The notes: generated by a model from the letters alone, not told the origin. Counted from the first letter of the stretch, positions 9,046 through 18,288 are shown. The stretch: 64,000 nt of DNA from Natrinema gari JCM 14663 (GCF_000337175.1 NZ_AOIJ01000087.1:34988-98987), one strand, 5' to 3'. Numbers and translations: made by a program.

Positions 9046-9557
9046 AGCTCCGTCACTCCGTTATCGCCGTCGGACGTTTTCACCACGAGCGTGCCCGTTC
9101 CGGGCGTGAATTCGACGGTTCGACCGTATTCGCCGCCGACGTCTTCCGCCTCGAGCGGGACGCCGAGTTTCTCGAGTTCCGTCTTCGCGGCGGCGATGTT
9201 TCGCTGTCCGACGCCGTCGCCGAAACTCTCGAATTCGAACATGTCGCTGCCGCCGGCGATTTTCGCTTCGACGGCGGTGTAGTTTGCACCTTGCTCGACC
9301 ATGCGCCGGAGGAGCGCACGGATCGCCGTATCGGCGTACTTGCCGGGTTTGCGGTCGCTGTTGTCCGCAGTGTCGCCGTCGGGCAACATGACGTGTGCCA
9401 AGCCGCCGATATTGGTGTTCGGATCGTACAAGGCGATGGCCAGACATGACCCGAGGCCGTAGGACTTGAGCGTGTCGTCGCCGTCGCTGACGACGAGTTC
9501 GGAGATGCCGACCTGGACCGGCGTCGGTGCGCCTGGTTCGGTGCCGTATGTTTTCAT
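9042..9557 (-). CDS. cheD: Chemoreceptor glutamine deamidase CheD
   Basis: CheD deamidates glutamines of transducers and, in archaea, also binds CheC and the archaellum adaptor proteins. The 171-residue protein shows the catalytic cysteine and histidine in their normal settings: YGLGSCLAIALYDP (Cys38) and GGLAHVMLPDG (His55). The GGSDMF and IGQRN-type strand (here VGQRNIAAAK) follow. It overlaps its neighbours on both sides by four bases (cheC2 upstream, cheR downstream), which fits tight co-translation. Confidence 0.95.
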   Translation of the reverse strand: MKTYGTEPGAPTPVQVGISELVVSDGDDTLKSYGLGSCLAIALYDPNTNIGGLAHVMLPDGDTADNSDRKPGKYADTAIRALLRRMVEQGANYTAVEAKIAGGSDMFEFESFGDGVGQRNIAAAKTELEKLGVPLEAEDVGGEYGRTVEFTPGTGTLVVKTSDGDNGVTEL

Positions 9558-10822
9558 GTGTTATCGACTTCCTGGAACTCCGCCGTCGTCGGCGTCTCCT
9601 CGATCCGATCGACGTCTAAATTGTTCAGCGCCCGCTCGAGATCGGACTCGTCGGGGATGGCGTACACTTCACAGTCGAACTCCCGACCGTCGGCCATGAC
9701 GACCGTGTCGAAGACGAACGCGAAGTCCTGATTCTCGCCGAGTTGAATGATGACCGGATCGACGGCCGCGGCACCGATGTCGTGGATGAACTCCGGCGTG
9801 GAGTGGTCGATCGTCGTATCCAAGACGTTCGCCCACCCGTCGAGGAACCCGCTTGCCATGATGTTCCCGAGTTCCTTGATCGCGCTGGTGCCCATCTCGC
9901 CGAACCCGTCCTCATCGACCTCCATGGGAACCATCGCGTCGACGATCTCGTGGGCCGACTCCTCGTCGAACAGGAAGAGGAGATAGCCGCTTGGCATGCC
10001 GTCGAATTCGAAGGCGACCCCGACGAGCTTCTCGTTTGCCACCTGCTCGGGGATCGCCTCGAGCGAGACGAAGTTCAGCCGGCGGATGTCGACGCTGGTA
10101 TCGATACCGGTCAGCGTGGTCGCCGTCTTGGCGACCTCCTCGGCACCGCGTTCGGCCATCCGATCGAAGCCGTCGAGCTTGTCGTACTCGATGCCCTCGC
10201 TGGTGCGCAGTTGCTCTAGGAGCTTCGACATCGACTCGCGTTTCGGGAAGAGGTAGTGACTGAAGCCGACCTCGGTCCCGACGGTCTCGATCTGGCTCTG
10301 GAAGAGCAAGGCGAGGTCGTCGTCGGCCGGTGCCTCGTCGATGTCGCCGAAGAAGGGCTCGGCGGTCTGTCCCTCGACGAACTCCGGTGTCGAGACATCG
10401 ATGACAGTCTCCAAGACGTCGGCCCAGCCGTCGATGAAGCCGCTGTTCATGATGTGACCGACTTCGGTGGCCGCGCTCTCGGTCATCTCGTCGAAGCCGT
10501 CGAGCTCGTCGACATTGGCGTCGACATCCGCGTCGGGACCGGCTTCCGCGAGCAGGGTTTCGACGATTCGGAGCGCGTTCTCGCGCTCGAAGACGACGAC
10601 CGAGTAGCCCTCGATCCCGCCGGTCAGCTTGACGCGGACGCCGACCTTCTCCGTCGCGTCCTCGAAGTCGCGCCGGATCTCCTGGCCGCGCATGAAGTTG
10701 AGCTTCGTTACGCCGACTTTTGTCTCGACGCCCAGCATATGGGTGAGTCGGCCCGCCGCCAGTCCAGCCCCCTCTCGAGCCATCCGGTAGAACGTACCGA
10801 GTGCGTTGACGTCGAGTTTCAT
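9554..10822 (-). CDS. cheC: Two-domain CheC-like CheY-P phosphatase/adaptor
   Basis: The 422-residue protein contains two CheC-type units. One is around residues 110-150 (SAATEVGHIMNSGFIDGWAD) and one around 305-345 (SAIKELGNIMASGFLDGWAN), joined by two homologous alpha/beta halves. The CheC phosphatase motif needs a Glu and an Asn separated by two residues. The second unit keeps E-x-x-N, but the first has E-x-x-H, so that site may be inactive. It overlaps cheD downstream and the single-domain CheC upstream by four bases. Halobacterial genomes commonly have several CheC paralogues, and this long version probably dephosphorylates CheY-P and/or binds CheD. Confidence 0.88.
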   Translation of the reverse strand: MKLDVNALGTFYRMAREGAGLAAGRLTHMLGVETKVGVTKLNFMRGQEIRRDFEDATEKVGVRVKLTGGIEGYSVVVFERENALRIVETLLAEAGPDADVDANVDELDGFDEMTESAATEVGHIMNSGFIDGWADVLETVIDVSTPEFVEGQTAEPFFGDIDEAPADDDLALLFQSQIETVGTEVGFSHYLFPKRESMSKLLEQLRTSEGIEYDKLDGFDRMAERGAEEVAKTATTLTGIDTSVDIRRLNFVSLEAIPEQVANEKLVGVAFEFDGMPSGYLLFLFDEESAHEIVDAMVPMEVDEDGFGEMGTSAIKELGNIMASGFLDGWANVLDTTIDHSTPEFIHDIGAAAVDPVIIQLGENQDFAFVFDTVVMADGREFDCEVYAIPDESDLERALNNLDVDRIEETPTTAEFQEVDNT

Positions 10823-11424
10823 GCGGATTGGACTTCGATGCCGTTGACCATTTCCACGAACTCTCCCAAGTCGGGGAAGGCGTAGATCTCGGCTTCGATC
10901 TGGTAACTGGGAACCGACAGATCGGAGTCGAAGAACAGTGCCAGATCGTCGCCTCCGAGACTGGCCGTCCGGGTGACGATGTCACCCGTCTGTGCGTAGA
11001 CGAGCTGTGGCGCGGCGATATCGATCGCACGGCCGAGCACGTCCGCCCAGCCGTCGATGAAGCCACTTGCCATCATGTTGCCCATCTCTTCGACGGCACT
11101 GCGGGCCATTTTCCCGGAGACATCGCCCATGTCGTCGACGACGTCGCGAAGCATGATCGCCGTGATCTTCTTCGCGCTCGCCTCGGGAAAGAGGATGAGG
11201 ATGTGCCCGTGTGGGGGGTCGAGCAGCCGGACGCGGACGCCGACTCGTTTCCCGGCATCGAGCTGTGACTCGATGTCGTCGACGTCGATGAAGTTGGTCT
11301 TGGTCACCTCCATCTGGGCGTCCTCGCCGGTCAGTTTGCTCATGTTGTCGGCAACGCCGTTCGTCCCGACTTTCGCCATCTCGTTTATGAAGCTCAGCTT
11401 TCGTATATCAACCATCATCGTCAT
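10819..11424 (-). CDS. cheC: CheC-family CheY-P phosphatase
   Basis: The 201-residue single-unit CheC carries an intact active-site helix, RSAVEEMGNMMASGFIDGWAD, with the Glu and Asn expected for CheY-P hydrolysis. A second, more degenerate repeat lies in the N-terminal half (SFINEMAKVGTNGVADNMSK). Alternative ATG codons two and three residues into the protein leave the start open by a few bases. It sits between cheA (about 34 bases upstream) and the two-domain CheC, with a four-base overlap to the latter. The product should end the CheY-P signal and work with CheD. Confidence 0.9.
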   Translation of the reverse strand: MTMMVDIRKLSFINEMAKVGTNGVADNMSKLTGEDAQMEVTKTNFIDVDDIESQLDAGKRVGVRVRLLDPPHGHILILFPEASAKKITAIMLRDVVDDMGDVSGKMARSAVEEMGNMMASGFIDGWADVLGRAIDIAAPQLVYAQTGDIVTRTASLGGDDLALFFDSDLSVPSYQIEAEIYAFPDLGEFVEMVNGIEVQSA

Positions 11425-11458
11425 GAATTCCTCCGTAGGTGTGGGTGTTCGCGTTCGT

Positions 11459-14400
11459 TCATAGTGTCGTCACGTCTAGGATGTTGACTACTTCCCCTCT
11501 CCCCCGCACCGTTGCACCGCTGAGCCCCGGAATGCCACTCATAACGCCTTCGTAGGGCTTGACGACGACCTCCTGTTGGCCCTGTACGTGATCGCAGTGC
11601 AGCGCCACCTCGCGGACCTCGTCGCGAATGCGGACGACCATCCCGTCGCCGTTCGCACCGGGAGCCGGCGTCTCGAGGACATCGGCCAGTTCGATGACGG
11701 GAGACTCGCTGTCGTCGCCGTGGAGCGTGGGTTCGCCGGCGGCCGTTTCGATCGCGGTCGCGGACTCGATGTCCTGTACGGCCTTCGTCGGGATCCCGAA
11801 CTCCTCGCCACCGCTCTCGATGAACAGGATTTCGTCGATCGCAACCGTCACCGGAAGCGTCATGGTGACGGTTGTCCCCTCTCCCTCGTCGCTGTCGATC
11901 GAGACCGTTCCGTCCAGGTCTTCGATCGTCCGTTTGACGACGTCCATACCGACACCACGGCCGCTGACGTCAGTCACCTCGTCGGCCGTCGAAAGCCCGG
12001 GATGGAAGATGAGATCGTACGTCTCCCCGTCGGAGAGGGCGGCGGCCTCGTCCGCGTCGAGAACCCCCGCGTTGACGGCTTCATCACGGAGCCGATCCGG
12101 ATCGAGTCCGCTCCCGTCGTCCGCGACCGTGATCGTCACACGGTCGCTCGAGCGATCGGCGTGGACCTCGACGGTCCCTTCGCGTGGTTTGCCGATCTCC
12201 TCGCGCCGCTCCGGTGCTTCGATCCCGTGGTCGACGGCGTTGCGAACCAGGTGGATCAGCGGATCGCCGATCCGATCGAGGATACTCCGATCCAGTTCGA
12301 CGGTTTCGCCGCTCATCTCGAAGGCGACCTGCTTGCCCTGTTCGCGGGCGATATCGCGAACGACCCGCGGCAGACGACTCGTCACCGTCTGGAGCGGCAC
12401 CAGTCGGATATCCATCACCGTCTCCTGCAGATCGCCCGTCAGATCCGACAGCGCGTCGAGTTCCTTGTCGAGAGCCGTGCCGTCGTCGTCCGCATCGGCC
12501 GCGTGGCGGAGGCGGACGCGACTGGTCACCAGTCCCTCCACGAGCGTGAGCAGGGAGTCGACTTGTTCGATGTCGACGCGAACCGACTGGATCTCGTCGT
12601 CCTCGTCGGCGGCGTCCGAACGATCGCTCGTCTCCGGCAACGAGATGTCCGGAATCTCCATCTCGGGTTCGTCGATGGTCCGGACGACATCGCCGGAATC
12701 GTCGGTCTCGGACCCGCTCCCGTCGTCGCCGAACGATGCGGCGGTCGACAGGCTCGAGTCCGAATCGGTCTCGACATCCGACGCGGGTTCTTCGAAGTCG
12801 GTGTCGAACTCGGTGGCTCCGGGGAACGCCTCGTCGTCGGACTGGCCCTCGAATTGCTCGTCGAACCCGCTGTCGAAGCCGTCGTCAGACTCCGACTCGG
12901 AGTCGGTCACATCGGCCGAGAAGTCCGCGAACGAGTCATCGACATCGGCCGCGAAGCTGTCACCGAAGGGGTCCGACTCGTCGTCGGCCGTCTCGAACTC
13001 GTCGTCAACGGCCGGCGTCGGCTCGACATCGTCATCGGCCCCGCCGAACGAATCGGCCGTCGCCGCGTCGTCGGTCCCGGACGCCGTGCCGTCGTCGGGT
13101 CCGTCGGTGACAGCCCCGTCTCCCGTGTCGGCCATCGCGTCGTCGGGCTCGAGATCGGTCTGCGGGGACGAGTCGTCGGCCGCTGTGGGTTCATCGGCTG
13201 CAGGGGCAGTTGCGTCTTCGGCCGACCCGTCGTCGCCCGAATCGGGACGCTCGTCGACGGCGACCGACTCGTCCGAACCGGCCGCAGCGGTGGCCGTCTC
13301 GCCGGTGGCGTCATCGTCGGACTCGGTCGCAGCGACATCGTCGGCAGCGCCACTCGCTACAGCACCGTCGTCGGTGACCGGCTCGTCGGGACCCGTTTCC
13401 TGGGGTTCCGTCTCACCGCGCTCCGCTTCGGCCACCGCCGAATCGTCGACACCGTCTTCCGCGACCGTCTCCGCATCCGACTCGGGCGCGGCGGTCGCTT
13501 CATCGCTCGATCCCGCATCGTCGGCCATCGACGCCGCGGTCTCGTCGGCATCGAACGTCACCTCGTCGACGGCATCGTCGAGCGCGTCGTCGGCTCCGAT
13601 CTCGTCGTCCGCCTCGTCCGTGTCCGGCTCACCGTCCGGCTCCGAGCCGACCAGGATATCGTCGACCGCGTCCGCCGACGGCTCCTCGTCGTCGAGGAAC
13701 GAGTCGTCGTCGGCATCCTCGCCGAGGAGTTCGTCCATATCGACCTCCTCTTCTTCGTCGAACTCGTCGAACTCGAGTTCCTCGAGTTCGTCCTGGAGTT
13801 CGTCGAATCCGACCATCTCGACCTCGTCTTTGAGTTCATCGAAGACCGCGCCGGCGTCGTCGACTTCGTCGTCGGCGTCGGCTGGAGACGACGCGTCGCC
13901 TCCGGCCGCGTCGTCGGCCGTCGACGCCACGGTCCCGTCGCTCGAGCCGGCATCCTCGCGGGCCCCACTCGGCGGCTCGCCCGGATCGGCGTCGAGTTCC
14001 TCGATGTCTTCTTCGTCCAGCAGATCGTCGAACGACCCGGCTTCACCCATGTCCTCGAACGCGTCGAGGTCCTCGTCCTCGACGTCGTCGACCATCTCGT
14101 CTAAGTTATCGAACTCGTTGAACTCGTCGAGGAGGTCGTCGACTTCGAGGTCCTGGGCCTCGTCGGGCGTGATGCCGTCACCCGGTCCGGAAGCGGCCGC
14201 CGACTCCGCCTCGGGCGCGCCTGCGACCGCGTTTTCACCCTCGAACCGATCGGAGACGTCGACGATTTCGAACTCGTCGACCTCCTCGACCGGGTCGAGT
14301 CCCGAGGCGATCGCAGCCTCGCCGACCGCGGTCCCGAAGACCGCATCGAAACTCCCGCCGTAGTCCCCGGTCTCGATCGTTTCGCGGGGCGGCTCGGTTC

Positions 14401-14962
14401 CGATCAGATCGAAGGCGTCGATCAGCGCATCGACGACCAGTTCCCCGTTGTTGATGCCCGCTTCCTGTGCGATCGCGAGGCGGGCGAGATAAACGTCGTG
14501 ACCGTCGTCGGCCGGCGGCTCGAACCCGGAACAGACGTCATCGATTTCATCTGCCGTCGGCGTTTTGAATCCTGCGGTCGTCCCATCACCATCGGGGAGG
14601 TGTTCACGAAGCGCGTCGATCGTCGCCGACGGATCGGTCCGGATCTCGCCGGTCTCGGCGACCTCTCCGACCATCGTCTCGAGTTCGTCGACGGCGTCGA
14701 AGACGACGTCCATCAACGACGCAGTCACATCGAGTTCGTCGCGGCGGACGGCATCGAGCAGATCCTCGATCGCGTGGGCGAGGTCGCTGGCCGACTCCAG
14801 TCCCATCGCCCCGCAGTTCCCCTTGAGGGTGTGTGCGATCCGGAAGATGTTCTCCATCGCCTCCTCGTTGTCGGGCTCGCGCTCGAGGGTGAGCAAGGCG
14901 TTGTTCAGTTCCGTAATTCGTTCTTCGCTCTCCTGAACGAAGTCTGTCAGATAATCACTCAT
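11459..14962 (-). CDS. cheA: Chemotaxis histidine kinase CheA with a giant acidic linker
   Basis: CheA autophosphorylates on the P1 histidine and passes the phosphate to CheY and CheB. I place the start at 14962 (MSDYLTDFVQESEERI), overlapping the end of cheB by eight bases, giving 1167 residues. The HPt domain shows FRIAHTLKGNCGAMG with His44. Dimerisation, ATPase and CheW-like domains fill about residues 790-1167 (LIHLVRNAVDHGIEAPERR, VADDGSGLD, SGRGVGMDVV, EEFGIPTKAV). Between P1/P2 and P3, about residues 245-785, lies a tract dominated by Asp, Glu, Ser, Ala and Thr. It contains a few helical patches such as DELQDELEELEFDEFDEEEE. Haloarchaeal CheA proteins are usually much shorter, so this linker (DNA about 12.6-14.2 kb) is the odd part. 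Confidence 0.95.
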   Translation of the reverse strand: MSDYLTDFVQESEERITELNNALLTLEREPDNEEAMENIFRIAHTLKGNCGAMGLESASDLAHAIEDLLDAVRRDELDVTASLMDVVFDAVDELETMVGEVAETGEIRTDPSATIDALREHLPDGDGTTAGFKTPTADEIDDVCSGFEPPADDGHDVYLARLAIAQEAGINNGELVVDALIDAFDLIGTEPPRETIETGDYGGSFDAVFGTAVGEAAIASGLDPVEEVDEFEIVDVSDRFEGENAVAGAPEAESAAASGPGDGITPDEAQDLEVDDLLDEFNEFDNLDEMVDDVEDEDLDAFEDMGEAGSFDDLLDEEDIEELDADPGEPPSGAREDAGSSDGTVASTADDAAGGDASSPADADDEVDDAGAVFDELKDEVEMVGFDELQDELEELEFDEFDEEEEVDMDELLGEDADDDSFLDDEEPSADAVDDILVGSEPDGEPDTDEADDEIGADDALDDAVDEVTFDADETAASMADDAGSSDEATAAPESDAETVAEDGVDDSAVAEAERGETEPQETGPDEPVTDDGAVASGAADDVAATESDDDATGETATAAAGSDESVAVDERPDSGDDGSAEDATAPAADEPTAADDSSPQTDLEPDDAMADTGDGAVTDGPDDGTASGTDDAATADSFGGADDDVEPTPAVDDEFETADDESDPFGDSFAADVDDSFADFSADVTDSESESDDGFDSGFDEQFEGQSDDEAFPGATEFDTDFEEPASDVETDSDSSLSTAASFGDDGSGSETDDSGDVVRTIDEPEMEIPDISLPETSDRSDAADEDDEIQSVRVDIEQVDSLLTLVEGLVTSRVRLRHAADADDDGTALDKELDALSDLTGDLQETVMDIRLVPLQTVTSRLPRVVRDIAREQGKQVAFEMSGETVELDRSILDRIGDPLIHLVRNAVDHGIEAPERREEIGKPREGTVEVHADRSSDRVTITVADDGSGLDPDRLRDEAVNAGVLDADEAAALSDGETYDLIFHPGLSTADEVTDVSGRGVGMDVVKRTIEDLDGTVSIDSDEGEGTTVTMTLPVTVAIDEILFIESGGEEFGIPTKAVQDIESATAIETAAGEPTLHGDDSESPVIELADVLETPAPGANGDGMVVRIRDEVREVALHCDHVQGQQEVVVKPYEGVMSGIPGLSGATVRGRGEVVNILDVTTL

Positions 14963-16172
14963 CGTTCTCACCGTCCGTCGTGAACGCGTCGACGATCGCC
15001 TCGGCGATGCCGTTTGCGGGCGCGATCGTATCGACACAGCCCGTTTCGATTGCCTGACAGGGGATGCCAAAGACCGGACTCGTCGCCTCGTCCTGTGCGA
15101 TGGTCCGACCGCCGGCGGCCTTGATCGCCTCGATCCCGGCCGCCCCGTCACGGCCCATTCCGGTCAGGACGATGCCACAGAGCGCATCGGAGACCCGGTC
15201 GGCGGCGCTCTTCATCGTCACGTCGATCGACGGTCGCACGCCGTGGACGCGCGTGCCGTCGTCGAGTCGCAGGCGAAGGGCACCGTTGACGTTGCGTGCT
15301 ACCTCGAGATGGTGGTTGCCCGGCGCAACCGCAACCTCGCCGGCGCGGACCCAGTCTCGATCCGCCGCCTCGCTGACATCGTACGCGCTGTTCGCGTCGA
15401 GTCGGTCGGCGAACCGCTCGGTGAATCCGGGTGGCATGTGCTGGACGACCAGCACTTTCGCCTCGAGATCGGCCGGGAGTCGTTCGAACAGCCGTTCGAC
15501 GATCTTCGGCCCGCCGGTCGACGCGCCGAGGACGATCGTCGGTGCATCGGCGCGGTCGCCGTCGACGGCGACCGGAGCCGCGTCCTCGTCCGGATCGATA
15601 GGTGCGCCGATCTCCGGTCCCGCCTCGGGATCGATCGTCCCGGAGTCGGGGTTCGGTCGAGTCTCCGCCCCGCCGCCGGCGACCGCGTTGCCGGTCGTCG
15701 TTCCCCGCCCTGCACTGTCGGCGCGTTCCGAGCGAGTCGCGTAGGCTGCCGCCGAGGCTCGCGCGAGTGCTACCGACGAGACGTCGGCCTCGGCGAGTTC
15801 GCCGACCGCGTCGACGACATCGTCGCTGAGGTGGGCGATGTTCCGCGAGTCGGAGCCGTCGGGCTTGTGAAGGAAGTCCACGGCACCCCGCTCCAAGGCA
15901 TCGAGCGTCGCCTCAGCGCCGCGTTCGGTGTGCACGCTGAGCATGAGGATCGGGGTCGGGTTCGTCGCCATGATTCGCTCGACGGCGTCGATACCGCCCA
16001 TCTCGGGCATCTCGACGTCCATCGTCACGACGTCCGGCTCGAACGTGGCGACGGTCTCGACGGCCTCGGAGCCGTTCGACGCCGTTTCGATATCGTAACC
16101 GGCCGCCTCGAGCGCGTTGCCGATGACTGTCCGCATAAACCTCGAGTCGTCGACAACGAGTACTCTCGTCAT
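14955..16172 (-). CDS. cheB: Chemotaxis response regulator protein-glutamate methylesterase CheB
   Basis: CheB removes methyl groups from transducers and is activated by CheA. The 405-residue protein has a receiver domain with Asp8/Asp9, phospho-acceptor Asp52 and Lys103. A linker (about 125-210) rich in Gly/Ala/Asp leads to the methylesterase domain. There the catalytic triad is visible as Ser218 (LGASTGGPK), His245 (VQHMPPGF) and Asp342 (TGMGRDGAAG). It overlaps cheY by four bases upstream and cheA by eight downstream, so cheY-cheB-cheA form one transcript. Confidence 0.96.
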   Translation of the reverse strand: MTRVLVVDDSRFMRTVIGNALEAAGYDIETASNGSEAVETVATFEPDVVTMDVEMPEMGGIDAVERIMATNPTPILMLSVHTERGAEATLDALERGAVDFLHKPDGSDSRNIAHLSDDVVDAVGELAEADVSSVALARASAAAYATRSERADSAGRGTTTGNAVAGGGAETRPNPDSGTIDPEAGPEIGAPIDPDEDAAPVAVDGDRADAPTIVLGASTGGPKIVERLFERLPADLEAKVLVVQHMPPGFTERFADRLDANSAYDVSEAADRDWVRAGEVAVAPGNHHLEVARNVNGALRLRLDDGTRVHGVRPSIDVTMKSAADRVSDALCGIVLTGMGRDGAAGIEAIKAAGGRTIAQDEATSPVFGIPCQAIETGCVDTIAPANGIAEAIVDAFTTDGENDE

Positions 16173-16531
16173 GCAGCGACGACGTCTGAAAGGGCCTTTC
16201 TGACGCTGGGTTCCTCGAACGGTTTCGTGACGTAGCCGTCCGCGCCAGCTTTCACGGCGAGTTTCATTTTCTCACGCTGTCCGACGCTCGTACACATGAT
16301 GACGCGGGCGTCCGGGTCGATCTTCTTGATCGCCGCGGTCGCCTTGATGCCGTTGCATTTGGGCATCACGATGTCCATCATGACGATGTCGGGGTCGTGT
16401 TCTTTGTACAGTTTGACGGCCTCAGCGCCGTTGGACGCCTCTCCGAGAATGCGGTAATCTTGTTCCAAGATCTGGCGCAATAGATTCCGCATAAAATGAG
16501 AGTCGTCCACGATGAGCACCCCTGTCGACAT
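16169..16531 (-). CDS. cheY: Chemotaxis response regulator CheY
   Basis: The 120-residue single-domain receiver has Asp9/Asp10, phospho-acceptor Asp53, Ser82 and Lys103 in their usual places (IVDDSHFMRN, VMMDIVMPKCN, VTKPFEEP). Phosphorylated CheY acts on the archaellum motor through adaptor proteins in archaea. It heads the cheY-cheB-cheA block and has an apparent promoter of its own in the 135-base gap behind cheW (see the palindrome at 16588-16603), so it may also be transcribed separately from cheW. Confidence 0.96.
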   Translation of the reverse strand: MSTGVLIVDDSHFMRNLLRQILEQDYRILGEASNGAEAVKLYKEHDPDIVMMDIVMPKCNGIKATAAIKKIDPDARVIMCTSVGQREKMKLAVKAGADGYVTKPFEEPSVRKALSDVVAA

Positions 16532-16567
16532 TCAGTAGTACACCAAACTCCCGTAGAGATACAACTA

Positions 16568-16603
16568 CCATAAATGCTGTCTCTCGATTATCAGACGTGA
16601 TAA
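16568..16603 (-). promoter_or_regulatory. Candidate cheY promoter with inverted repeat
   Basis: In the gap between cheW and cheY a TATA-like stretch (minus-strand CATTTATGG) lies about 40 bases before the cheY start. Just upstream of it is a perfect 6-4-6 inverted repeat, TTATCAGACGTGATAA (16588-16603). Its place on the upstream side of the TATA box suggests an activator site rather than a blocking operator. No homologue of the site was identified. Confidence 0.4.
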
Positions 16604-16666
16604 GCGTTGAATACGCCCCGGAGAGGACAGTCACCGTGGGGGATCCCGAGCCGTGTGTTGTGGCAA

Positions 16667-17455
16667 TTATTCCGACTGCCCGGACGCCAACAACAGTTTA
16701 TTGACATCGATCAATGCAGTCGCCTCGAGGACGACTTCCCGTGTCGAATCGTCATCCTCCGCTTCGGCCGGTTCGGCGGCCGCCTCGTCGGTCGGTTCGA
16801 CCTCGAAGGCCTCCCCCATCGATTCCTCGATTCCACCGCTCGTCCCGCGTGTCGACGACAGCGCCATCGATCCGCCCGTCCCCGCAGGGCCGCCGAGGTC
16901 GGGTCCGGCCGTCGCGTCGGCAGCGTCGTCCGTCACGACACCGTCGGCGTCGTCGTGTAGCTCCCGTTCCTGTGTGACGAGCGCGGCGATCAGGGGATGC
17001 TCGAGGACATCGCCGGAGAGGTCACTGTTCTCGACGGTGTCCTCGTCGAAGATGTTGCTTTCGGGGACCGACTCGACGCCCATGACCTCGTCGACCCGGA
17101 TGGCAACCGATTGCTGGTCGCTCGCCCGGTCGAGCACGAGGAGTCGCTCACGCCCCGATCGGGATTCGGTGACGGGAAAGTGAACGCAGGGGTCGATAAC
17201 TGCGGTGATCTCCCCACGGAGGTCCATCAGTCCCTCGATAGCCGGGGGCGACCGCGGAACTCGAGTGAGTTCCGTCGGCGGTTCGGTAATGGTCCTGACC
17301 GCGCCGACCGGCAGCGCGAGTCGGTGTTCGCCGAGGCCGACGAAGAGAAACTGGAGATGGAGTTCCTCCTCGCCGTCGCCGGTGGCTGCATCGCCGTTCC
17401 GATCGGCGTCGTCGATATCGAGTCCGAGAAGTTTTTCCGAGAGGTCCGGGGCCAT
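16667..17455 (-). CDS. cheW: Chemotaxis coupling protein CheW with acidic extension
   Basis: CheW links transducers to CheA. The 262-residue protein has a standard CheW fold at about residues 28-150 (FLFVGLGEHRLALPVGAV, RVPRSPPAIEGLMDLRGEIT, SVAIRVDEVMGVE). An Asp/Glu/Ala-rich linker follows, then a conserved-looking C-terminal helix, TALIDVNKLLLASGQ. The extra about 100 residues are unusual compared with the typical 150-residue CheW. The gene opens the minus-strand che cluster and is divergent from a second cheW. Confidence 0.92.
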   Translation of the reverse strand: MAPDLSEKLLGLDIDDADRNGDAATGDGEEELHLQFLFVGLGEHRLALPVGAVRTITEPPTELTRVPRSPPAIEGLMDLRGEITAVIDPCVHFPVTESRSGRERLLVLDRASDQQSVAIRVDEVMGVESVPESNIFDEDTVENSDLSGDVLEHPLIAALVTQERELHDDADGVVTDDAADATAGPDLGGPAGTGGSMALSSTRGTSGGIEESMGEAFEVEPTDEAAAEPAEAEDDDSTREVVLEATALIDVNKLLLASGQSE

Positions 17456-17686
17456 GGTCCTGTTCGTGTATCAGGGTCCACCAATAAAACGTTGACTCCA
17501 CCGTGATTGTGCCAGTCACTGACAGCTCCGATCGCGAAACGAACTCGATCGCATGGATTCGTCGTCTGACCGGGATCGCCCTCGTCGGGTGGTGGGATCG
17601 TTCACCCGGGGCACCCGAGTGCGGTCCAGCGCTAACAGAGCGCCTATCAGAAGGCTTATTTTCCGGCCATCCATCCGTTAGACGAA
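17456..17686. promoter_or_regulatory. Divergent promoter region between two cheW genes
   Basis: The 231-base gap has a TATA-like element for each direction. For the minus-strand cheW, CGTTTTATTGG lies about 33 bases before the start (17483-17493). For the plus-strand cheW, GCTTATTTT (17652-17660) lies about 30 bases before its ATG. Both spacings fit leaderless haloarchaeal transcripts. I see no other element in the middle. Confidence 0.4.
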
Positions 17687-18142
17687 ATGGAATCGGTTTC
17701 GACCGAGCGGACCGAACGCGACGAGCGTGTCACAGTCCTCACGTTCACCCTCGAGGAGAAACGATACTGCGTCGCGGCTGCATCGATCACTTCCGTGCTC
17801 GGCGTCACGGACGACGACCCGCTCGTCGACGCCGACGATCCGTGGCACGCGGGGACGATCCACGTCGCCGGCGAACGGATCAGAGTCGTCGACCTGCCGC
17901 GGGTGTTCGGGTCGTCGTTCGAGACGGTGGCTCGCGTCGACCATCCGAAACTGCTCGTCTTTTCCGCCACCGACGGCAACGACCACAATTACGGCTGGCT
18001 CATCGACGGCGTCGGCGTGACCAGAGACGTTCCAACCGCCTCACTCGAGCCGCCACGGATACAGACGCGCCACGTCAAGGGACAGCTCGAGATCGACGAA
18101 CGCGACGTCATCTGGCTCGACGAACAGGCAATTCACGGATAG
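17687..18142 (+). CDS. cheW: Second CheW coupling protein
   Basis: This 151-residue protein consists of a single CheW domain: VLTFTLEEKRYCVAAASITS at the first strands, DPWHAGTIHVAGERIRVVDLPRVF in the middle, and YGWLIDGVGVTRDV near the end, with VKGQLEIDERDVIWLDEQAI closing the fold. Its size is normal for CheW. It is transcribed away from the main che cluster, so it may be expressed independently and serve another set of transducers. It is more diverged than the cluster cheW. Confidence 0.88.
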   Translation: MESVSTERTERDERVTVLTFTLEEKRYCVAAASITSVLGVTDDDPLVDADDPWHAGTIHVAGERIRVVDLPRVFGSSFETVARVDHPKLLVFSATDGNDHNYGWLIDGVGVTRDVPTASLEPPRIQTRHVKGQLEIDERDVIWLDEQAIHG

Positions 18143-18288
18143 CGTCCGGGCTCCGAGGTCGAGGCTCGGAACCGACGAGCGATCGCCCGAATTCGCCGGG
18201 CAGAACAAGCGGGGGACAGCGGGATCGGGCGGCAATCGACGCGTTCCGTAGGCTCCCGCAGCGTCTCGAACCGCTCGTCCCAGAGGCT

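Noticed and set aside
11576..14363. Two very long plus-strand open frames opposite cheA (842 and 911 codons)
   Set aside because: They are mirror images of the acidic, GC-rich cheA linker. One is Ser-rich nonsense and the other Arg/Val-rich, and neither shows a motif or start signal.
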